From Streptomyces spirodelae (GTDB lineage: Bacteria; Actinomycetota; Actinomycetes; Streptomycetales; Streptomycetaceae), in contig NZ_JAFFZN010000020.1 of the NCBI RefSeq assembly GCF_017676385.1, positions 87,956 to 151,955 of the forward strand: DNA of 64,000 bases, in the 5' to 3' direction. The notes under the pieces were generated by a model, which ran no database searches, was not told the origin of the DNA, and was given only the letters and a program-made list of their open reading frames with translations. Of this stretch, positions 57,859 through 64,000 are shown piece after piece. Positions within the stretch are counted from its first letter, which is position 1. Each line of letters opens with the position of its first letter. A program made the translations under genes and the position numbers.

Positions 57859-59203
57859 CCCCAAGCGCCGTCTCCTTGCCGTCGGTTCGCTCATGGCGGC
57901 CCTGCAGACTTCCGCTGTCCTCTTCGCGAGCCGGGCGCTTGCCGAGCCGAAGGACGAATGCAACAACGCTCCCGGCCCCTGGCAGGAGGACTGCGACCGA
58001 GGCGACGGCGAATCTCCCTCCAACCCGTTGGATGACCCGACCGCCGCCACCGACCCCCTCTCCTCCCTGGCCAAAGGCTGTGCCGAGGCGGCGAGTTGGA
58101 CGGTTTCGAAGTTGGCGAAGCTCGTGGATACGACCACGAAGGTGGACTTCACCAACCCGGAGTTCCTGCGCCAGTACGCCGTCGTGTTCGCCGCTTCGAC
58201 GATTCTGACGCTCACCCTGTGGCTGCTGGCCGTGGCGAAACGCGCCGTGCGCGGGGTGCCGTTCACGGAGGCGATCACCGAGGCGATCGGTTTCCTCTGG
58301 CTGACGGTGCTGGCGTCGGCCTTCACTCCGCTGATCCTCTACACGGTCGTCTCGGCGACCGACCAGGTCACGGAAGTCATCGCGTCGGGCACCTCCGACA
58401 AGACCGACGCGTTCTTCGGCACGTTCTCCAAGGCGCTGAAGAAGGGCGACGACATCGGCGGCGGGCCGATCATGCTGATCGTCGTCTCGCTGGTGTCGAT
58501 CATCGCGGCGGGCGTGCTCTATCTCGAACTGGTGGTACGCGCCGCGCTGCTGTACGTCGGGGCACTCCTCGGCACCGCCGTCTACGCGGGCCTGGTGGAC
58601 AAGAATCTGTGGGGACACGTCCGCCGCTGGGCGGGCATCATGATCGCTGTGATCCTCGTGAAGCCCGTGATCGTGATCGTGCTGGGCCTCGCGGGCGCGC
58701 TCGCGGGCGGCGACGGTCCGGACTCCGTCTCGGCGGTCGTCTCCGGGCTGGCCATCATTCTGTTGGCGATCTTCGCCAGCGCGATGATCTACCGCTTCGT
58801 TCCGGGCTTCGGTGACGACATCGCCTCCCACCGCAACGCTGCCCGTACGGCCTCCCGCGGCGCCGCCGCTGTGGTCTCCTCACCGGCGGCGCTCGTCCGC
58901 CAGGGCATCAACACCCACGGCGGCCGAGGGGGCGGCGGCCAGGGCGGCGCCGCCGCGACCGCCTCATCCAGCGACAGCGGCGGCGGCAAACCGGCCGGCT
59001 CGGCCGTGACCGGCGGCGTGGCGGCGCACAGCTCCCGCGCGGGCGGTGGGGGCGCCGACGAGGCGCCGCCACCCCGGCAGGCCGCACCGGCCGCGCCCGC
59101 CGCGACGACCCCCCACTCGGCCCGCCCGCCCCGCCGGACCGGCGCGGGTTCGGGCCGGACCCAACCCCGTCAGCCCGGCAGTCCGGGAGGTGACCGCGGA
59201 TGA
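57848..59203 (+). CDS. VirB6/TrbL-like polytopic membrane protein
   Basis: Seen: a signal-like N-terminus, a short extracytoplasmic Cys-containing segment (DECNNAPGPWQEDC), five to six membrane helices between residues about 110 and 330 (for example AVVFAASTILTLTLWLLAVA, IMLIVVSLVSIIAAGVLYL), then a Gly/Pro/Ala-rich cytoplasmic tail of 130 residues. Resembles channel-forming VirB6/TrbL proteins. It overlaps the previous gene by 11 bp and the next as ATGA. Confidence 0.82.
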   Translation: MPADPKRRLLAVGSLMAALQTSAVLFASRALAEPKDECNNAPGPWQEDCDRGDGESPSNPLDDPTAATDPLSSLAKGCAEAASWTVSKLAKLVDTTTKVDFTNPEFLRQYAVVFAASTILTLTLWLLAVAKRAVRGVPFTEAITEAIGFLWLTVLASAFTPLILYTVVSATDQVTEVIASGTSDKTDAFFGTFSKALKKGDDIGGGPIMLIVVSLVSIIAAGVLYLELVVRAALLYVGALLGTAVYAGLVDKNLWGHVRRWAGIMIAVILVKPVIVIVLGLAGALAGGDGPDSVSAVVSGLAIILLAIFASAMIYRFVPGFGDDIASHRNAARTASRGAAAVVSSPAALVRQGINTHGGRGGGGQGGAAATASSSDSGGGKPAGSAVTGGVAAHSSRAGGGGADEAPPPRQAAPAAPAATTPHSARPPRRTGAGSGRTQPRQPGSPGGDRG

Positions 59204-60765
59204 CGACCCCGTCCCACACAGCAGGGTCCTCGATGGGCTCGCCCCGCCGTACGTACATGATCGGCAGGGCCCGGCCCAACGCCATCGTCGGGAAGAACCG
59301 CGAGACGGGCGAGATCGCCCTGATCGTCGTCGGTGCCTTCCTCGGCATGGTGAGCGGCCTGCTCATCCCCGTCCTCTCGTTCCGTATCCCCGCCCTGGTC
59401 GGCTTCCCGGCGCTCGCGCTGGCCGCCGTCTACGTGCCGTACAAGGGCCGGACGTTCTACAGGTGGTTCGAGATCAACCGCTCCTACAAGCGGCTGCTGC
59501 GCCGCGGTACGACATATCGTTCGGACGCTGTCGAGGCGGGCACCATGCTCGACGGTCGCGAGGTGGAGATCGGCCCGCCGCCCGGTGTGGGCCGTATCAA
59601 CTGGCTGTCGGCGCCGTTCGGTCCGGACGAGATCGCGGTACTGCTGCACGCGGACCGCCGCACCGTGACCGCCGCCATCGAGATCGAGGGCCCAGGCGTC
59701 GGGCTGCGCGACAGCGAGGACCAGGAGGCCCTGGTCGAGCGCTTCGGCACCCTGCTGAAGCATGTGGCCAACGGCGACGGCTACGTGACGCGGCTGCAGA
59801 TGCTGGCCCGTACGCTGCCCGCCGACCCGGACGCCCACGCCAAGGACGTGACCCAGCGCGGCAACGAGCGGGCCGCCGGCTGGCTGCGCTCCTCCTACGA
59901 CCAGCTGCTGTCGATGGTCTCCACCTCCAGCGAGCAGCACCGCGCCTATCTGGTCGCCTGTATGCCCTACGGCCGCGAACTGGCCACCGAAGGCTCCACC
60001 ATCGCCAAGGCGGCGCGGCGCACCGCAGGCCGCAAGCTGACCAGGGACGAGGGCCTGGCCATAGTGATGGCCCGCGAGCTGACGGACATCTGCGCCCGGC
60101 TCACCGAGGCCGACATCCGGGTGCGGCAGCCGCTCGGCCAGGCCCGGCTCGCCTCGCTGATCCACTCGATGTACGACCCGGACCACCCCATCGACCACAT
60201 CCAGGCCATGTCCAAGCGCAACGCCTGGCCGGCCGAGCTGGACGCGGTCGAGCCCACGTATCTCCAGGCCAAGACCCGCGAGTCGACGACCCGCGAGCCC
60301 TGGTGTCACGCCACGGCGTGGGTCAAGGAGTGGCCGATGACCCCGGTGGGCGTCAACTTCCTGGCGCCGCTGCTGGTACACACCCCGGACGTGATCCGTA
60401 CGGTCGCCGTGGTGATGGACCTGGAGCCGACCGAGCTGGCCATCGAGCGGATGCTGACGGAGAAGACGAACGACGAGGCCGAGGCGAGCCGTTCGGCGAA
60501 GATGAACCGCACCGTCGACCCGCGGGACATCGCCGCGCACGGCCGCGTCGACCAGCGCGGCGAGGACCTGGCCTCCGGCGCTGCGGGCGTCAACCTCGTC
60601 GGCTACCTCACCGTGTCGTCCCGCTCCCCCGAGGCGCTGGCCCGGGACAAGCGCACGATCCGCGCCTCGGCGGGCAAGAGCTATCTGAAGCTGGAGTGGT
60701 GCGACAGGGAGCACCACCGCGCCTTCGTGAACACGCTCCCCTTCGCCACCGGCATCCGGCACTGA
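59200..60765 (+). CDS. SCO6880-family T4SS protein (PrgI plus VirB4 N-terminal-like)
   Basis: Seen: 521 residues: a PrgI-like N-terminus with two helices (GEIALIVVGAFLGMVSGLLI, RIPALVGFPALALAAVYVPY), then a large soluble part resembling the N-terminal domain of VirB4/TraC (WLSAPFGPDEIAVLLHADRR, ARTLPADPDAHAKDVTQRG). No nucleotide-binding motif. In actinobacterial systems this protein pairs with a separate ATPase, which is the next gene. 11 bp after its stop comes a mini-ORF. Confidence 0.85.
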   Translation: MTTPSHTAGSSMGSPRRTYMIGRARPNAIVGKNRETGEIALIVVGAFLGMVSGLLIPVLSFRIPALVGFPALALAAVYVPYKGRTFYRWFEINRSYKRLLRRGTTYRSDAVEAGTMLDGREVEIGPPPGVGRINWLSAPFGPDEIAVLLHADRRTVTAAIEIEGPGVGLRDSEDQEALVERFGTLLKHVANGDGYVTRLQMLARTLPADPDAHAKDVTQRGNERAAGWLRSSYDQLLSMVSTSSEQHRAYLVACMPYGRELATEGSTIAKAARRTAGRKLTRDEGLAIVMARELTDICARLTEADIRVRQPLGQARLASLIHSMYDPDHPIDHIQAMSKRNAWPAELDAVEPTYLQAKTRESTTREPWCHATAWVKEWPMTPVGVNFLAPLLVHTPDVIRTVAVVMDLEPTELAIERMLTEKTNDEAEASRSAKMNRTVDPRDIAAHGRVDQRGEDLASGAAGVNLVGYLTVSSRSPEALARDKRTIRASAGKSYLKLEWCDREHHRAFVNTLPFATGIRH

Positions 60766-60775
60766 GGAGATCCCC

Positions 60776-60844
60776 GTGACCCCCACCTGTTCCGTCGCCG
60801 TTCCGCCGCTCCGCCCCCGCACTGCCGCTCCAGGCCGGAGGTAG
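60776..60844 (+). CDS. 22-codon mini-ORF before the ATPase gene
   Basis: Seen: GTG start preceded by GAGGAGAT at proper spacing, and a TAG that sits inside the ribosome binding site of the ATPase gene (GGAGGTAGC). Encoded peptide has one Cys and many Pro and Arg. It could couple translation of the ATPase to that of the upstream gene. It is not conserved to my knowledge, so low confidence. Confidence 0.35.
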   Translation: MTPTCSVAVPPLRPRTAAPGRR

Positions 60845-60849
60845 CCAGC

Positions 60850-62295
60850 ATGGCCGCGCTCGACCCCCTGTCCGCGATCACCGAAGCGTTCACCAGCTTC
60901 CTGTTCGGCAAGACGGAGACGACCCGCCTGCCCGTCCGTACGTCCACGGGCCAGGCGCAGGCCGTCTACCTGCCGACGGCCGCACCCGGGCTCGGCGACT
61001 CCGGCGTCATCATCGGCCGCGAGGTCTACAGCGGGAAGGGCTACATCTACGACCCCTTCCAGCTCTACGGGCAGCAACTCCCCGCCCCGCACTGGCTGGT
61101 GCTCGGCGAATCCGGGAACGGCAAGTCGGCGCTGGAGAAGACGTATGTGCTGCGTCAACTGCGCTTCCGGGACCGCCAGGTCGTCGTCCTGGACGCGCAG
61201 GGCGAGGACGGCGTCGGCGAGTGGAACCTGATCGCGGAGGAGATGGGCATAACCCCGATCCGCCTCGACCCCACCGCAGCGCTCGACCAGGGCATCCGCC
61301 TCAACCCGCTGGACCCGGCCATCACCACCACCGGCCAGCTCGCACTGCTGCGCACCATCATCGAGGTCGCGATGGGCCACGGCCTCGACGAGCGCTCCGG
61401 CTTCGCCCTCAAGGTCGCGCACTCCTACGTCAACTCCACCATCACCGACCGCCAGCCGCAGCTCACCGACATCGTCGAGCAGCTCCGCCATCCCAAGCCG
61501 GAGTCGGCGGAGGCGATGAACGTCGCCCTGGACGACGTACGCGACTGGGGCCTGGACGTGGCTCTCGTGCTCGACCGGCTGGTCGACGGTGACCTGCGCG
61601 GCATGTTCGACGGCCCCACCACGGTCGGCATCGACCTGGACGCGCCGCTGATCGTCTTCGACCTCTCCCACATCGACCGCAACTCCATCGCCATGCCGAT
61701 TCTGATGGCGATCGTCGGAGTCTGGCTCGAGCACACCTGGATCCGCCCCGACCGGCGCAAGCGCATCTTCCTGGTGGAAGAGGCGTGGCACATCATCAAC
61801 AGCCCGTTCGTCGCCCAGCTCTTCCAGCGGCTGCTGAAGTTCGGCCGCCGCCTCGGCCTCTCCTTCGTCGCCGTCGTCCACCACCTCTCCGACGTGGTCG
61901 ACGGCGCCGCGGCCCGCGAGGCCGCAGCGATCCTCAAGATGGCCTCCACCAGAACGATTTACGCCCAGAAAGCGGACGAGGCCCGCGCGACGGGCAAGGT
62001 CCTGGGCCTGCCACGCTGGGCGGTGGAGATCATCCCCACCCTCTCCCCCGGCATCGCCGTCTGGGACGTCAACGGGAATGTGCAGGTCGTCAAACACCTG
62101 GTGACCGAGGCCGAACGGCCGCTCGTCTTCACCGACCGCGCCATGACGGAGAGCTCCTTGGACGCCGACATGGCGGAGGCGGCGTCGTTCGAGGCGGCGC
62201 TGGAGGCCGACCTTGAAGCCGAGACCGAAGCGCGGGCCCTGGCGATGGAACGGGCACCGTCCGGCCCTGCCTCGCCCGGCTCGGGCGTCGCCTGA
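60850..62295 (+). CDS. VirB4-like T4SS ATPase
   Basis: Powers assembly or substrate transfer of the channel. Seen: 481 residues with Walker A GESGNGKS (86-93), acidic Walker B RIFLVEEAWHIINS and typical FGRRLGLSFVAVVHHLSDVV, TRTIYAQKADEARATGKVLG motifs of the VirB4/TraC family C-terminal domain. It lacks the N-terminal domain, which is supplied by the preceding gene. The last 60 residues are Glu/Ala-rich. Confidence 0.9.
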   Translation: MAALDPLSAITEAFTSFLFGKTETTRLPVRTSTGQAQAVYLPTAAPGLGDSGVIIGREVYSGKGYIYDPFQLYGQQLPAPHWLVLGESGNGKSALEKTYVLRQLRFRDRQVVVLDAQGEDGVGEWNLIAEEMGITPIRLDPTAALDQGIRLNPLDPAITTTGQLALLRTIIEVAMGHGLDERSGFALKVAHSYVNSTITDRQPQLTDIVEQLRHPKPESAEAMNVALDDVRDWGLDVALVLDRLVDGDLRGMFDGPTTVGIDLDAPLIVFDLSHIDRNSIAMPILMAIVGVWLEHTWIRPDRRKRIFLVEEAWHIINSPFVAQLFQRLLKFGRRLGLSFVAVVHHLSDVVDGAAAREAAAILKMASTRTIYAQKADEARATGKVLGLPRWAVEIIPTLSPGIAVWDVNGNVQVVKHLVTEAERPLVFTDRAMTESSLDADMAEAASFEAALEADLEAETEARALAMERAPSGPASPGSGVA

Positions 62296-62347
62296 CCTGG
62301 AGGGGATCTTGCCGCAACCGCCCGGCGTCGGTTGAATACCGGTACCG

Positions 62348-63940
62348 ATGCCATACGACGACAGCGAGCGCCACCGTCACCCGGGCCACCACCCCGGCCG
62401 TGAACCGCACCCGCAGGGCCGCACCGCCGGTGGGGGCGGTGGCGGCATCCCCGACGGCCTCCTGGTGGGCGTGCTGGCCTTCTTGCTGGGCCTCACCGTC
62501 TTCGTCTGGACGGCGACGGGACTGGCCGGCCTCCTCACCCACGGTGCCTGGCCGGACGATGTCACCTTCGGCAAGACCCCGCTCGCCGTACGGGAACTGG
62601 TCACCGAGCCCCATGACATCACCGGCGCCTGGCCCTCGACCCCGTCGGAACAGCTGCCCGGCTACGGCCTGTTCTGGGGGATCTTCATCAGTCAGCTGAT
62701 GGTCCTGATAGTGCTCACGATCTTTGTGATGGGCACGATCGCCCGCGCCAGGGCCGTACGAAGGGCCAGGCGCATCCTGCGCGAACGGGACGGGGGCTGG
62801 GGCCGGGACAGCGGACGGGAGGGCGAACGGCTTCGGAAGGGGGAACGGCGTCAGGAGGAGGATGCCGGACGTGGCGAGGCGCTGCGGGAGCACACGGGGG
62901 CGGAGACCGGACGCCCGGTGCACGGGGAGCCCGGGGGGCGAGTGGGCCGCGGCGAGCCGGAAGAGGCCCCCGCACCGGCGGAACAGCTGCCAAACAGCAA
63001 CCCAGGCGGCCCCACCACTTCCGGCGGCCCCACCAGCGGCACTTCCCGCGGCCCCGGCGGTCCCGCCAGTTCCCTCAGTCCGCTGGCTCCCGGCTTTCTC
63101 GGCGCGGCCGGGGCAGCTGCCATGGCCGACCACGGCAGCGATAGGCGTGCCGACGGGACGACGTACGCTGGTCGGGTCGAACGGGACGAGGACGGCGACC
63201 CGGTGACGCACATTCTGGAGGCTCCGGGCGCCGCGCTCGTCAGCGCGCCCACACCCGCGCTGTGGGCAGCCACCAAGACGGCACGCGCCAAGCTCGGCCC
63301 CGTCCACCTCTTCGACCCGACGCACGCCTGCGACACCCCGGACCGGCTGCGCTGGTCCCCGCACCACGGCTGCGCCGACCGCGCCACGGCTGCGTCCCGC
63401 GCCGCGGCTCTTCTGGCGCCGCTGCGCTCGCCCCGTCCCATCGACGCCACCGTGCATACGACGGCCGAGACCGTGCTCCGCTGCTGGCTGCACGCCGCCG
63501 CGCTGGAGAAGCGGCCGTTCCGCGAGGTCCACCGCTGGGCGCTCGCCACCACGGGCCAGACGGCTGACGCCGTGCAGATCCTTCGTACGCACCCCAAGTC
63601 CAGCTCCGGCGCCGCCGGTGAACTGGAGGCCGCACTCGCCGGGCATCCCCAGGTCCGCGCCGACGCCGTCGCGTTGATCCGAGGCGCCCTGGCGCCGCTC
63701 GGCCGGCTCCATGTGCGCAACGCGTGCTCGGCCGAACGAGCCGATCGCCTCGCGCTGGAATCCTTCATCGCCGAAGCGGGCACGCTGTATGTAGTGGGCG
63801 AGGAACCGGATGTGCTGCCGCTCCTCAACGCGCTCACCCAGAGCGTGGTCGAGCACGGCCGCCGCATGGCCGCACGGTCATCTGACGGTCGGCTCGACCC
63901 ACCACTGACGACGGTGCTCCACCTGCCGGCGAAGCTGTGA
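62348..63940 (+). CDS. T4SS coupling-protein-like protein, apparently degenerate
   Basis: Seen: a His/Pro-rich head, two membrane helices (about 36-60 and 104-128), a long low-complexity linker (140-250), then sequence resembling the VirD4-like core after its Walker A (HILEAPGAALVSAPTPALWA, KLGPVHLFDPTHACDTPDRL, AETVLRCWLHAAALEKRPFR, EVHRWA). No GxxGxGK(T/S) motif precedes it, and the protein ends at LTTVLHLPAKL just where a Walker B (LVLDEA-type) strand should follow. It therefore lacks both nucleotide-binding motifs. Either a degenerate gene or a non-ATPase adaptor. 52 bp after the ATPase gene. Confidence 0.7.
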   Translation: MPYDDSERHRHPGHHPGREPHPQGRTAGGGGGGIPDGLLVGVLAFLLGLTVFVWTATGLAGLLTHGAWPDDVTFGKTPLAVRELVTEPHDITGAWPSTPSEQLPGYGLFWGIFISQLMVLIVLTIFVMGTIARARAVRRARRILRERDGGWGRDSGREGERLRKGERRQEEDAGRGEALREHTGAETGRPVHGEPGGRVGRGEPEEAPAPAEQLPNSNPGGPTTSGGPTSGTSRGPGGPASSLSPLAPGFLGAAGAAAMADHGSDRRADGTTYAGRVERDEDGDPVTHILEAPGAALVSAPTPALWAATKTARAKLGPVHLFDPTHACDTPDRLRWSPHHGCADRATAASRAAALLAPLRSPRPIDATVHTTAETVLRCWLHAAALEKRPFREVHRWALATTGQTADAVQILRTHPKSSSGAAGELEAALAGHPQVRADAVALIRGALAPLGRLHVRNACSAERADRLALESFIAEAGTLYVVGEEPDVLPLLNALTQSVVEHGRRMAARSSDGRLDPPLTTVLHLPAKL

Positions 63941-63944
63941 AGCT

Positions 63945-63960
63945 CCCTGACGAGTCAGGG
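63945..63960 (+). terminator. short hairpin after the coupling-protein-like gene
   Basis: CCCTGA (63945-63950) and TCAGGG (63955-63960) with a CGAG loop, 4 bp after the stop; a modest terminator for the T4SS-like operon. Confidence 0.45.
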
Positions 63961-64000
63961 CCCGAGGGGTGAGTGGCTATCCGGGATGATCGATTTCGGG

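Noticed and set aside
60776..60844. A functional conserved peptide before the ATPase
   Set aside because: Kept only as a low-confidence mini-ORF; its sequence has no recognisable motif and the evidence is the ribosome binding site alone.
59170..62097. A minus-strand open frame of about 975 codons opposite the T4SS-like genes
   Set aside because: Composition mirrors the third-position GC of the VirB4-like and SCO6880-like genes; no motif or ribosome binding site supports it.
53636..63960. Integrative conjugative element or other mobile island
   Set aside because: No integrase, relaxase, att-like direct repeat or tRNA is visible, and base composition and codon use look like the neighbours; the locus looks chromosomal.

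Overview
The window is a GC-rich actinobacterial chromosome segment, almost certainly from a Streptomyces. The signs are strong GC bias at third codon positions, frequent GTG starts, and a gene set that matches, from memory and not checked by search, the S. coelicolor region around SCO4126-SCO4202. Recognisable Streptomyces genes are glnR, nur, rsiG, csoR, mshD, ppk, pstSCAB and a pit-type phosphate transporter. I see no rRNA, tRNA, CRISPR array, insertion sequence, integrase or phage gene.

Layout. 1-5.3 kb: a methyltransferase, a CHAD protein, polyphosphate kinase and a SnoaL-like protein. 5.4-12 kb: mycothiol synthase, a two-component system next to an HtrA-like protease (arranged like mycobacterial mprAB-pepD), a LacI regulator and the nitrogen regulator GlnR. 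12-19.9 kb: a hydrolase, a MoaD-like protein, a Cys-containing leader peptide ahead of a rhodanese with DUF1416 and DsrE partners, a nitrobindin-like protein and an LAETG surface protein. 20-25.9 kb: the nickel regulator Nur, a YgfZ-like protein, Dtd, the c-di-GMP-responsive anti-sigma factor RsiG, an asparaginase, an Eis-like acetyltransferase and a DHFR-like reductase. 26-34 kb: a GntR regulator divergent from a small membrane protein, a kinase-fold protein, a HAD hydrolase, an ankyrin protein, a methyltransferase remnant, and an ABC-F/virginiamycin B lyase operon divergent from a TetR regulator. 34-44 kb: an SDR with an XRE regulator, a MerR-PP2C fusion, an imine-reductase-like enzyme divergent from an HxlR regulator, an XRE regulator, an HbhA-like protein, a response-regulator/SpoIIE phosphatase and an NlpC/P60 hydrolase. 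44-51 kb: pstSCAB behind a clear PHO box, pit with a DUF47 partner, and csoR with its operator. 51-64 kb: a lipoprotein, a PAP2 phosphatase and a type IV secretion-like locus (lytic transglycosylase/C40 hydrolase, pilin-like, VirB8-, VirB6- and VirB4-like proteins, and a degenerate coupling protein).

How it works together. The region concentrates nutrient and metal homeostasis: phosphate uptake and storage (pst, pit, ppk, CHAD), nitrogen (glnR), sulfur (leader peptide, rhodanese), nickel (nur) and copper (csoR). Developmental control (rsiG) and envelope functions sit alongside.

The most unusual structure is a repeated pattern of short tandem duplications that include or directly abut stop codons (at least eight loci). 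Related in-frame low-complexity expansions have split or extended otherwise conserved domains: the receiver domain of the SpoIIE protein, an alpha/beta-hydrolase, a HAD enzyme and the tail of Nur. One of these insertions, in the HAD gene, appears to derive from a dispersed intergenic repeat that is also present twice elsewhere in the window.
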